DNA of 6,271 nt from contig JAIRQU010000096.1 of the NCBI GenBank assembly GCA_031256305.1, forward strand, positions 1 through 6,271, in the 5' to 3' direction. The first letter of the stretch is position 1. Each line of letters starts with the position of its first letter. Both the position numbers and the translations under genes were made by a program. The stretch comes from Burkholderiaceae bacterium (GTDB taxonomy: Bacteria > Pseudomonadota > Gammaproteobacteria > Burkholderiales > Burkholderiaceae_C). The notes beneath the pieces are model-generated. The model did not search any database. It was not told the origin of the DNA and saw nothing but the letters and a program-made list of their open reading frames with translations. Positions 1 to 6,130 of this stretch are shown piece after piece.

Positions 1-17
1 CGACGCTCTTCCGATCT
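1..17 (+). other. Sequencing adapter remnant (Illumina read-1 adapter 3' end)
   Basis: The 17 bases CGACGCTCTTCCGATCT are identical, from memory, to the 3' end of the standard Illumina read-1 adapter. The genomic insert begins at base 18, directly after the terminal CGATCT, as expected for untrimmed adapter at a contig end. The lpd reading frame agrees with protein homology right up to this point (Ile-Ala-Phe at 20-28) and then enters adapter, so these bases should not be read as coding. Confidence 0.93.
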
Positions 18-343
18 AAAAAAGCGATGTCCTCGTTGGTTTGCTTGACGATGGCGTCTTTGCGCTCGATCAGCTTGTTCAAGTCCAGTTCCAGCTCCTT
101 GACCTGAATACCGTGCTCGGCAAAACGTCTGCCCGCCTGCTCATAATATGCCGATAATTGCAGCAATGCCCTGGAAGCCATGCACCCCGCATTGGCGCAA
201 ACGCCCCCCAGCGCGGGGCCGCCCTTGCCGTTGCGCCGCGCATCAATGCAGGCCGCATTAAGGCCCAGTTGCGCGGCGCGAATCGCCGCGCTATAGCCAC
301 CCGGACCGCCGCCAATGACAATCACGTCAAATTGCTCAGCCAT
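18..343 (-). CDS. lpd: Dihydrolipoamide dehydrogenase (E3), N-terminal part, truncated by contig end
   Basis: This flavoprotein reoxidises dihydrolipoyl groups of 2-oxo acid dehydrogenase complexes and passes electrons to NAD+. About 108 of the usual 470-480 residues are present. The start ATG at 343-341 follows AAAGAG at 354-349. The FAD-binding Rossmann motif is visible as GGGPGG (residues 11-16), followed by a Burkholderiales-type loop ([10 protein letters not shown], residues 38-47). The redox disulfide pair is present as Cys49 and Cys54. The surrounding motif is unusual: the family typically reads GGTCxNVGCIPSKALL, while this protein reads [16 protein letters not shown]. The Pro and Lys after the second cysteine are therefore Ala56 and Arg58. 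The rest ([29 protein letters not shown]) is ordinary for the family. It lies 248 bp downstream of odhB on the same strand, the usual odhB-lpd order. Whether the C-terminal His-Glu catalytic pair is present cannot be seen. Confidence 0.88.
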
Positions 344-591
344 AATCACTCTTTAGTTTATAGGTAATTCAAATACCTCTCCATAATTAGTCCTGATTTT
401 ATCCCTTTCCGCAGAATTATTTTTTAGTATCAAACCAGAATAACAAATGGGAATACATGGCTTCCAGAAAATATTATTGATTGACATCTTTGACAAATGC
501 CTCTGGTCATCGACTTGAAATCAGTTATAAGCATCAATGCAGACACAGGCCCCAAACCAATCCACAGACCATCAGCACACGCCCTCTATTC
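344..591 (-). other. AT-rich spacer between odhB and lpd
   Basis: This 248-bp gap has about 33% G+C by hand count over 361-540 (60 of 180 bases), while the flanking genes are clearly GC-rich. I see no convincing gene, no tRNA and no terminator hairpin with a T-run. It contains a plausible promoter for lpd (468-496) and an eight-codon reading frame ATG(384)-TAA(358) on the minus strand, preceded by AGGA. A longer minus-strand frame near 540-430 lacks a ribosome binding site and resembles nothing I know. Confidence 0.6.
468..496 (-). promoter_or_regulatory. Candidate sigma-70 promoter for lpd
   Basis: On the minus strand TTGTCA (496-491) matches the -35 consensus at five of six positions. Exactly 17 bases later comes TATTTT (473-468), matching the -10 consensus at four of six. 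Transcription would start near 461, leaving a leader of about 118 bases before lpd. The AT-rich context raises the chance of accidental matches, so this is only a candidate. Confidence 0.3.
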
Positions 592-1821
592 TCAAATATC
601 GAACAGCAGACACGCCGGATCTTCCAGCGCCTCCTTGATCGCCGCCAGCCCTAAAACCGCTTCACGCTCGTCGATGACGCGGCGGTCGTAGCTCAGCGCC
701 AAATAGTTTATCGGACGAATCACAATCCGGCCATTTTCCACCACGGCCCGTTCCCTGGTGACATGCACGCCCAGACTGGCCGACTGCGGCGGGTTAACGA
801 CAGGTGTGGAAAACATCGAACCGAATGCCCCGCCATTGCTGATCGAGAAGGTACTACCCGCCGTCTCCTCAAGACCCAGCGCGTCCTCGCGCGCCCTGAC
901 GCTCAATTCAGCGATCTTCTGCTCAATTTGCGCAAAGCTCATCTGGTCGGCGTTGCGCAGAACCGGCATGGCCTGGCCGCGCGGCGATCCGGTCGTGATA
1001 CCGATGTTGAAGTCGTCATGGTAGATGACATCGTTGCCGTCAATCGAGGCGTTGATGGCCGGATATTTTTTGAGCGCATGGATCGCCGCCTTAACGAAAA
1101 AGCTCATGAAGCCGAGTTTGACGCCGTGCTCTTTTTCAAAGCGATCCTGAAAACGCTTGCGCATTTCCATCACCAGCGCCATGCTGACCTCGTTGAAAGT
1201 GGTCAGAATGGCATTCACGGCCTGCGTTTGCAGCACATGCGCGGCAACACGCACGCCCTGCCCGGTGCGCTCGCCCAAGGTCTCAAGCACCACGGGCGCG
1301 GCTTGTTGGGGCAACGTTGGCCGGTGGCCGGCAGGCATCGGAAACGGCGCTGTACCCCGTGCAATGGCAGCCAGCGCGTCACCCTTGGTTACGCGGCCAT
1401 CCCGGCCAGTACCGGCAACCTGCGCGGCGCTCAGGTTGTGCTCGGCCAGCAACTTGGCGGCGGCGGGCATGGCCGTGCCAGTCTTGCCGCCGTTGGCAGA
1501 AGCCACGGCGGTAACCGCAGAGGCGGCTAGGCTTGCCGGAACGGGTTCGGGAAGTAACAGCGGAGGGAGACTGACCACAGCCTCAGTGTCGATATGCGCC
1601 AGTATTTGGCCGACCGTAACGGCAGCGTTGTCGCCTTGCAGAATTTTAGTTAACACGCCCTCGTCCGGCGCGAATACTTCAAGCCTGCCCCTGCTGGTTT
1701 GCGCTTCAATGAGCACCTCATTAATCTTGACGGCCGCGCCAGGCTTTTTCCTCCATTGCAGCAGCGTGATCTCACCGATGGATTTGGACAGTTGAGGAAA
1801 TTTGACTTCAATGATTGCCAT
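592..1821 (-). CDS. odhB: 2-oxoglutarate dehydrogenase E2 (dihydrolipoyl succinyltransferase), active residues missing
   Basis: In the family, E2 forms the core of the 2-oxoglutarate dehydrogenase complex and transfers succinyl groups from a lipoyl arm to CoA. The 409-residue length is normal. Order: lipoyl domain (1-80), Ala/Pro-rich linker (81-117), peripheral-subunit-binding domain (118-154), second linker, catalytic domain (about 190-409). Scaffold motifs are clear: LTTFNEV, KLGFMSFFVKAA, FSISNGG, NPPQSASLG and the C-terminal ALEDPACLLFDI. The functional residues are not. The lipoyl motif, usually ETDKVVLEV, reads QTSRGRLEV, so the lipoyl lysine is Arg44. The binding-domain arginine (PAARKLL) is Ala122. 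A VPMSRLR-like stretch is absent between residues 189 and 190. The catalytic HRxxDG reads RRVIDE (His to Arg380, Gly to Glu385; Asp384 kept). GGAGAA at 1836-1831 supports the start. Assignment to the family is secure; catalytic activity is doubtful. Confidence 0.9.
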   Translation of the reverse strand: MAIIEVKFPQLSKSIGEITLLQWRKKPGAAVKINEVLIEAQTSRGRLEVFAPDEGVLTKILQGDNAAVTVGQILAHIDTEAVVSLPPLLLPEPVPASLAASAVTAVASANGGKTGTAMPAAAKLLAEHNLSAAQVAGTGRDGRVTKGDALAAIARGTAPFPMPAGHRPTLPQQAAPVVLETLGERTGQGVRVAAHVLQTQAVNAILTTFNEVSMALVMEMRKRFQDRFEKEHGVKLGFMSFFVKAAIHALKKYPAINASIDGNDVIYHDDFNIGITTGSPRGQAMPVLRNADQMSFAQIEQKIAELSVRAREDALGLEETAGSTFSISNGGAFGSMFSTPVVNPPQSASLGVHVTRERAVVENGRIVIRPINYLALSYDRRVIDEREAVLGLAAIKEALEDPACLLFDI

Positions 1822-1830
1822 GATGAAATT

Positions 1831-1836
1831 TTCTCC
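1831..1836 (-). promoter_or_regulatory. Ribosome binding site of odhB
   Basis: GGAGAA on the minus strand lies nine bases upstream of the odhB ATG (1821-1819) and fixes that start. Its good quality argues that the gene is still translated although its product lacks catalytic residues. Confidence 0.7.
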
Positions 1837-1978
1837 ATGAACCCGTTGGAGCTTATCGCCCGTCCAAAATGTCCTTGACTGTTACAGCACCCCCTTGAAC
1901 CGGGGAAAAGCTGCTTGCGCAACACCGAGCGCATTAACGGATACGACGATGGCCGAAAGTGTGTGCCTCAACGGGATA

Positions 1979-1992
1979 TTGTGCCAGCACAA
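1979..1992. repeat. Perfect 14-bp inverted repeat upstream of odhB
   Basis: TTGTGCCAGCACAA consists of TTGTGC and its exact complement GCACAA around a two-base centre. It lies about 160 bp upstream of odhB and could be a repressor operator or chance. No known regulator site is assigned. Confidence 0.35.
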
Positions 1993-2031
1993 GCCGCGCG
2001 GCGCGCATCCAGGGAACACTGAAACAGCTCA

Positions 2032-2049
2032 GGCGGGCGTGCAGCCGCC
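2032..2049 (-). terminator. GC hairpin just after the EamA transporter gene
   Basis: On the minus strand GGCGG (2049-2045) and CCGCC (2036-2032) can pair around an eight-base loop, starting seven bases after the transporter stop codon. No T-run follows, so it is at best a weak intrinsic terminator or a 3'-end stabilising hairpin. Confidence 0.2.
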
Positions 2050-2055
2050 ACAGTT

Positions 2056-2916
2056 CTACGGCAGGAATGCGATCATGGCAATAGCACAAAGCGCCAGCAT
2101 GATCGCGCCGCGATTGAGCCATGACAGCCGCTCGCCAAACCCGATGGCCCCCGCCAGCGCCGCCAGTACCACGACGCCGATGTTCATGCTGGCAAAAACG
2201 GCCGCCGGCTGGTCAGGCAGCGCGTGATGGGCCAGCACATAAAAAATGATGTTGCCAAAATTAAGCAACCCCAGCAGCAGGCCCGCCGCCAGGCTGCGCC
2301 CGGTCAGTCGCGCCGTTCCGCGCCAGGCACGTAGAACCTGCCAGAGCGCCATGCCGATGAACGCCAGCGCGAAACTGACCTGAAGCGATACCGCGAACGG
2401 CGTTCCGGCCACGGCAATTTGCTTGAGCATCACATCAACCGCGGCAAAGCCGATCCACACCGTGAGCAGCACGGGTAGCACACGGCCATTGTTTTGCGCC
2501 GCTCCTCGGTCTGACTGCGCAAGAATGCCGAACATCGCCAACAAGCCCAGCGCCAACCCGCAGCACTTCATCACGCTGGCGCGCTCGCCAAACAACAAAA
2601 AAGCCGCCAATAAGGACAACAGCAGTGACAGGCGTTGCGCAATGTCGGTGCGCACGATACCGGCGCGCCGCACGCTGGCGGCCAACGCCAGGAACAGCGA
2701 TGGCAACACGGCCGCCAACCCCAGCAAGGCCAGCCACGGTACGCCCGGTTGTGCCAGACTGGCCAGCGGCGGGTGCCATACCAGCGCGCAAAGTATGGCG
2801 TCCGCCCAATAATTCCATGTGACGGCTTGGGCGGCATCAACGCCAAACTGCCGCGCAACCTTGAGCAATACGGAAACCAGTACGCTGCAAACAGCACTGA
2901 GCAAGATAAAAATCAT
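2056..2916 (-). CDS. EamA/DMT-family membrane transporter
   Basis: This is an integral inner-membrane protein of about 286 residues, the usual size for drug/metabolite transporters built from two EamA repeats with about ten membrane helices. Residues from the first Met onward (MIFILLSAVCSVLVSVLL) form helix 1 directly. The end of the first repeat is typical: GIVRTDIAQRLSLLLSLLAAF followed by LFGE in the original order around residues 85-110. The second repeat ends with FGERLSWLNRGAI and a final hydrophobic helix. The substrate cannot be told from the sequence; members export amino acids, sugars or other metabolites. I chose the ATG at 2916-2914 because it places helix 1 at the N-terminus. An in-frame ATG at 3015 would add 33 polar residues unlike the family. 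No good ribosome binding site is seen for either start. It lies where odhA would be expected, on the same strand as odhB. Confidence 0.8.
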   Translation of the reverse strand: MIFILLSAVCSVLVSVLLKVARQFGVDAAQAVTWNYWADAILCALVWHPPLASLAQPGVPWLALLGLAAVLPSLFLALAASVRRAGIVRTDIAQRLSLLLSLLAAFLLFGERASVMKCCGLALGLLAMFGILAQSDRGAAQNNGRVLPVLLTVWIGFAAVDVMLKQIAVAGTPFAVSLQVSFALAFIGMALWQVLRAWRGTARLTGRSLAAGLLLGLLNFGNIIFYVLAHHALPDQPAAVFASMNIGVVVLAALAGAIGFGERLSWLNRGAIMLALCAIAMIAFLP

Positions 2917-3227
2917 CGAACCGCGGACAGGAACAGTTGTCAGACAGGATTGTTTAATACCCCATCCAACCCTGGGCCTTGGCGTCAGCCCGAAGTATGC
3001 CTTCCAGCCCGGCAAATACGTTCACAGCCGCCGCCGATTTGCGGTATGCGTACCCGCGCGCTGATTGAAATTTGTTTCGGTCCGACCTTGCTGGCAGATA
3101 TTTTGGAGGCGCTCTGCAATGTTGCGACGCTTGCGCACGGATAGACTATGGGCCGCGCGCCGTGTCTGTCATTCGATCCCGAAAAGGTATTTGCGCGGCG
3201 GCAAAAAATACCCAACTGGTTTTCAGC
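2917..3227. other. Divergent intergenic region between the EamA gene and folD
   Basis: This 311-bp stretch should carry the promoters of both divergent genes. A -35-like TTGAAA sits at 3065-3070 on the plus strand but lacks a well-spaced -10. TTGCGA (3122-3127) with TAGACT (3142-3147) has too short a spacer. Open frames here are extensions or shadows of the flanking genes. The clearest structure is the hairpin at 3186-3212. Confidence 0.5.
3186..3212 (+). promoter_or_regulatory. Hairpin in the folD leader
   Basis: GGTATTT (3186-3192) pairs perfectly with AAATACC (3206-3212). An alternative inner pairing TTTGC/GCAAA (3190-3194 with 3201-3205) would extend the stem with a three-A bulge. It ends 15 bases before the folD ATG, in the space where a ribosome binding site would lie; no clear Shine-Dalgarno sequence is visible. 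It may influence folD translation, or serve as an operator. No known riboswitch class is recognised. Confidence 0.35.
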
Positions 3228-4076
3228 ATGACTGCACAACTCATCGACGGCAATGCCCTGGCGCGCCAGGTGCGCGCCGAAGTGGCCGGGCGCGTGACCG
3301 CCCTCAAGCAGCGGGGTATCCAGCCGCATCTGGCCGTGATACTGGTCGGCGACAACCCGGCTAGCCAGGTCTATGTGCGCAACAAAGTCGCCGACAGCGA
3401 GCAAACCGGCCTCAAGGCCACGCTGGAACGCTACCCGGCCGCGCTGCCGCAAGCCGAACTGCTGGCGCGTATCCGCGCGCTCAATGCGGACGCGAACGTG
3501 CATGGCATCCTGGTGCAACTGCCCTTGCCGCCGCACATGGACGCGCAGGCCGTCATTGAAACCATCGCGCCAGCAAAAGACGTGGACGGCTTTCACGTCG
3601 CCAGCGCCGGGGCGCTGATGGTGGGCCGCCCCGGTTTTCGCCCCTGCACGCCCTCCGGCTGCATGCGCATGTTGGAGAGCATCGGCTACAAGCTCAAGGG
3701 CAAGCACGCCGTCGTCATGGGCCGCAGCAACATCGTCGGCAAGCCGATGGCGCTGATGCTGCTGGCGCAAAACGCCACCGTCACCCTCTGCCACAGCGCC
3801 ACGCTCGACCTGGCGCGCCACACGCGCGATGCCGACGTCATCGTCGCCGCCGTCGGCAAGCGCAACGTGCTCACTGGCGGCATGGTCAAACCCGGCGCGG
3901 TCGTCATCGACGTGGGCATGAACCGCGACGACCACGGCAAGCTCTGCGGCGACGTGGACTTTGCGGACGTAAGCCAGATCGCCGGCTGGATCACTCCCGT
4001 GCCCGGCGGCGTCGGCCCCATGACCCGCGCCATGCTGCTGGTCAACACCATTGAGGCGGCCGAGCGGTCAGCGTAG
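3228..4076 (+). CDS. folD: Bifunctional methylenetetrahydrofolate dehydrogenase/cyclohydrolase
   Basis: FolD converts 5,10-methylene-tetrahydrofolate to 10-formyl-tetrahydrofolate in the cytoplasm using NADP+, supplying one-carbon units for purines and formyl-methionine. The 282-residue length is standard. The substrate-site motif SQVYVRNK has the conserved Tyr and catalytic Lys; QLPLPPHMD and KDVDGFH follow, then the [12 protein letters not shown] loop. The dinucleotide-binding part contains [15 protein letters not shown], and the C-terminal signature [18 protein letters not shown] is complete. All expected catalytic residues are present, in contrast to the odhB product. The start at ATG 3228 gives the family N-terminus ([12 protein letters not shown]); the frame is open upstream to 3072, but that extension does not resemble FolD. 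Its ribosome binding site is weak and a hairpin precedes it. It is convergent with kgtP and probably monocistronic. Confidence 0.96.
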   Translation: MTAQLIDGNALARQVRAEVAGRVTALKQRGIQPHLAVILVGDNPASQVYVRNKVADSEQTGLKATLERYPAALPQAELLARIRALNADANVHGILVQLPLPPHMDAQAVIETIAPAKDVDGFHVASAGALMVGRPGFRPCTPSGCMRMLESIGYKLKGKHAVVMGRSNIVGKPMALMLLAQNATVTLCHSATLDLARHTRDADVIVAAVGKRNVLTGGMVKPGAVVIDVGMNRDDHGKLCGDVDFADVSQIAGWITPVPGGVGPMTRAMLLVNTIEAAERSA

Positions 4077-4196
4077 ACATTCAAGTTCCTGTATTGCTGG
4101 CGTTCCAGCCTAGGCCGCTTTCAATTGCTTGCGTTGCCTCCGTTGAATGTTTGGCTTTGGCCTTGTACCTTGCATGTAGTTAGCGCGCCTAACCGC
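4077..4196. other. Convergent gap between folD and kgtP
   Basis: The 120 bp between the two stop codons should hold terminators for both genes. ACATTCAA (4077-4084) is repeated inverted as TTGAATGT (4143-4150), 58 bases apart. GTTAG/CTAAC can form a small hairpin near 4180-4194, and CCGC/GCGG another at 4193-4204 overlapping the kgtP stop. None has a T-run, so no intrinsic terminator is called. Confidence 0.35.
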
Positions 4197-5531
4197 CTAA
4201 GCGGCGTCCTCGCCCATCGTTGACCGGCGCTTGGTATCGCGCATGAACACATACACCAGCAGCGAGATAAACACCACCCCCGCCAAGTAGTAATAAAAGC
4301 CCGATTCGTGTCCCTGGGTCTTGAACCACAGCGCGATCATCGGGGCGGTGCCGCCGAATATCGACACCGTAACCGCATACGGCAGCGCCACGCCCGTGGT
4401 GCGTACCTCGGTGGGAAACAGTTCGGCCTTAACCACGGCGTTGATGGAGGTGTAGCCCGCCGTGAATAGCCACGCGCCGCAGATCAGCAAAAACGCCACC
4501 CAGGCCGATTGCGTGTGCGACAGCACCGTCAGAATCGGCACCGTACACAGCGTGCCCATCACGCCGAACCAGATCAGCACCGGTTTGCGGCCGATGCGGT
4601 CGGAGATCGCGCCGTAGATCGGTTGCAGGATGGACGCGAACACCAGGCTGGCAAAAATCACATAGGTCGTGACCCGATCCGACAGCCCCACGGTCTGCTT
4701 GACAAAGGTTTGCATGTAGGTGGTAAAGGTATAGAACGATGCCGTGCCGCCCGCCGTCAGACCCACCACCAGGATGATTTCACGCGGATAACGGGCCAAG
4801 CTGCGCAAAATACCCGCGTGGCGGCCCGTTTGCCCGGTTTTGCCCCCTTTACGCGCGATTTCAAACGCCTCGGTTTCATGCAAGTCGCGCCGCATCACAA
4901 CAGCGGCGCAAATCGCCAACACCGCGCCGAGCATGAACGGAATGCGCCAGCCCCAATCAACGAGCTGCTGGTGCGTGAGAAACACGCTTTGCAACAGCAA
5001 CAGCACAATAATGGCGGCCAGTTGCCCGCCTATCAGCGTGACATATTGAAAGCTCGAATAAAAGCCGCGCCGCTTGGAGCCGGCCACTTCTGACAGGTAC
5101 GTGGCGCTGGCGCCATACTCGCCACCCAGGCTCAAGCCCTCGATCACGCGCGCCAGCGCCAGCAGCGCCGGCGCCCAGACGCCGATCTGCGTATAGGTAG
5201 GCGAGGCCGTGATAATCAGCGACCCTAGGCACATCATCACCACCGACACCGTCAACGACAGTTTGCGCCCATAGCGGTCAGCCAATAGGCCAAACAACCA
5301 GCCACCCACGGGCCGCACAATGAAACCCGCCGCAAACAGCGTGGCCGCGTTCAGTTGCTGCACCACCGGGTCGTGCGAAGGAAAGAACGCCTTGGCAAAG
5401 TACAGCGCGAACGCGGTGTAGGCATAAAAGTCATACCACTCGACCAGATTACCCAACGACCCGACAAAAATTTGCCGGATGCGCCGCCCTATATCCTGCA
5501 CCTCCGTGCGTGTGAATGTGACTTCAGCCAT
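4197..5531 (-). CDS. kgtP: KgtP-like 2-oxoglutarate:proton symporter (MFS, metabolite:H+ symporter family)
   Basis: This is an inner-membrane transporter of 444 residues with about twelve helices. It resembles Escherichia coli KgtP (about 432 residues, recalled from memory), which imports 2-oxoglutarate with protons. Family motifs in order: GNLVEWYDFYAY in helix 1, FAAGFIVRPVGGWLFG, the MFS loop motif LADRYGRK, then GLSLGGEYGASATYLSEVA and GFYSSFQYVTLIGGQLAA, which are particularly KgtP-like. The second half has SFYTFTTYMQ, AISDRIGRKPV and KAELFPTEVRTTGVAL. The ATG at 5531-5529 gives a standard short cytoplasmic N-terminus, though no strong ribosome binding site precedes it. The upstream TauE/SafE-like gene ends 47 bp before it on the same strand; a hairpin lies in that gap. 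Related members carry proline/betaine, citrate or shikimate, so the substrate is likely but unproven. Confidence 0.85.
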   Translation of the reverse strand: MAEVTFTRTEVQDIGRRIRQIFVGSLGNLVEWYDFYAYTAFALYFAKAFFPSHDPVVQQLNAATLFAAGFIVRPVGGWLFGLLADRYGRKLSLTVSVVMMCLGSLIITASPTYTQIGVWAPALLALARVIEGLSLGGEYGASATYLSEVAGSKRRGFYSSFQYVTLIGGQLAAIIVLLLLQSVFLTHQQLVDWGWRIPFMLGAVLAICAAVVMRRDLHETEAFEIARKGGKTGQTGRHAGILRSLARYPREIILVVGLTAGGTASFYTFTTYMQTFVKQTVGLSDRVTTYVIFASLVFASILQPIYGAISDRIGRKPVLIWFGVMGTLCTVPILTVLSHTQSAWVAFLLICGAWLFTAGYTSINAVVKAELFPTEVRTTGVALPYAVTVSIFGGTAPMIALWFKTQGHESGFYYYLAGVVFISLLVYVFMRDTKRRSTMGEDAA

Positions 5532-5547
5532 GAAATTACGTATCAGT

Positions 5548-5569
5548 CTTGAACTCGAAGAGGTTCAAG
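5548..5569 (-). promoter_or_regulatory. Inverted repeat just upstream of kgtP
   Basis: CTTGAAC and GTTCAAG are perfect complements around an eight-base loop, 16 bases upstream of the kgtP ATG. No T-run follows on the minus strand, so a terminator of the upstream gene is unlikely. A regulator binding site or a leader hairpin controlling kgtP is more plausible. Confidence 0.4.
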
Positions 5570-5578
5570 CATAACGCC

Positions 5579-6130
5579 TTACGTCCCCGGCGCAGCGCAC
5601 CACGGCGCCTGGCCGTGCATCAGGCCCATCCACAGCCCCCAGCCCGCCGTCGCTACCAGCGCCAGCCCGGCCAGCCGCATTCCCCAGGCGCTGCGGCCAT
5701 TGACGCCAAAGCGCAGCAGCAGCCACGGCCCGGTCCACAGAGCTACGCCCGACCCGGCGGCAAACAGCAGCATGACGACAGCCCCGCCTATCACCCGTCC
5801 GGCCAGCGCCGCCATCATCAGCGCCGAATACAACAGCCCGCACGGCAGCAAGGCCCACGCCGCGCCAATCGCCAGCGGCGCGGCCAGCCCCCAGCGGCTC
5901 ACGCCCGCGCGCACCCGCGCCCATACACGGCGCGCGCCGCTATCAAGCCACAACGGCTGGCGGCCCAGCGCCAACAACGCCAGCCCGATCACAATGGCTG
6001 CCGCGTGAATCATGATCCAGATGGGCCGCAGCGCCGCCGCATGTACCGACAGCCAGCTCAGCCCCTGCATGGACGCGGCGGCCAGCAGCCCCAGCAGCCC
6101 GTAACCGATCAGCCGCCCCAGTTGAAACAG
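5579..6130 (-). CDS. TauE/SafE-like membrane protein (UreH-type), N-terminus replaced
   Basis: This stretch encodes about 183 residues of an integral membrane protein resembling the sulfite exporter TauE/SafE superfamily, in the short form often annotated near cytochrome oxidase assembly genes in betaproteobacteria. Recognisable parts are the opening LFQLGRLIGYG helix, LRPIWIMIHAAAIVIGLALL, the WALLPCGLLYSALMMAALAG segment with its conserved Pro-Cys-Gly, and a C-terminal hydrophobic helix ending near a cysteine (APWC). The substrate is unknown; sulfite, metals or none of these have been proposed for the superfamily. The normal N-terminus, with a GSPHC-MCG-like motif and the first helix, is missing; upstream codons read as HisH instead. 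An internal ATG at 6070 could serve as a start, but it lies inside the domain and is unlikely to be the native one. The gene precedes kgtP by 47 bp. Confidence 0.7.
   Translation of the reverse strand: MFQLGRLIGYGLLGLLAAASMQGLSWLSVHAAALRPIWIMIHAAAIVIGLALLALGRQPLWLDSGARRVWARVRAGVSRWGLAAPLAIGAAWALLPCGLLYSALMMAALAGRVIGGAVVMLLFAAGSGVALWTGPWLLLRFGVNGRSAWGMRLAGLALVATAGWGLWMGLMHGQAPWCAAPGT

Larger units (their letters stand above)
1822..2055 (-). other. Intergenic region upstream of odhB; odhA absent
   Basis: In betaproteobacteria odhA (E1) normally ends a short distance before odhB. Here 234 bp separate odhB from the stop codon of an EamA-type transporter. Reading the minus strand I find no remnant of an OdhA C-terminus. 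The gap holds the odhB ribosome binding site, a 14-bp dyad (1979-1992) and a GC-rich hairpin (2032-2049). I found no convincing -35/-10 pair. Confidence 0.55.

Noticed and set aside
344..591. CRISPR array, tRNA or insertion sequence in the AT-rich spacer
   Set aside because: There are no regularly spaced repeats, no cloverleaf-like sequence and no transposase remnant.
763..1530. Long plus-strand open frame opposite odhB (255 codons)
   Set aside because: It is antisense to a gene with clear family motifs, its translation resembles no protein I know, and long antisense frames are common in GC-rich DNA.
592..1821. E2 of pyruvate or branched-chain 2-oxo acid dehydrogenase instead of OdhB
   Set aside because: A single lipoyl domain, the SFFVKAA, NPPQSA and LEDPxxLL motifs and the neighbouring lpd fit the 2-oxoglutarate type best.
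1934..2122. Small minus-strand frame covering the end of the EamA gene and the gap
   Set aside because: It overlaps the transporter in another frame, has no clear ribosome binding site and shows no recognisable domain.
2985..3935. Long minus-strand open frame opposite folD (316 codons)
   Set aside because: FolD on the plus strand has all family signatures; the antisense product is His/Arg/Asp-rich low-complexity-like sequence typical of a shadow frame.
4077..4150. Inverted repeat ACATTCAA/TTGAATGT as a terminator or mobile element end
   Set aside because: The arms are 58 bases apart, there is no T-run, no transposase and no target duplication; chance is likely.
4509..5093. Plus-strand open frame opposite kgtP (194 codons)
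   Set aside because: It is antisense to a well-supported transporter and rich in His, Arg and Gln, a typical shadow.
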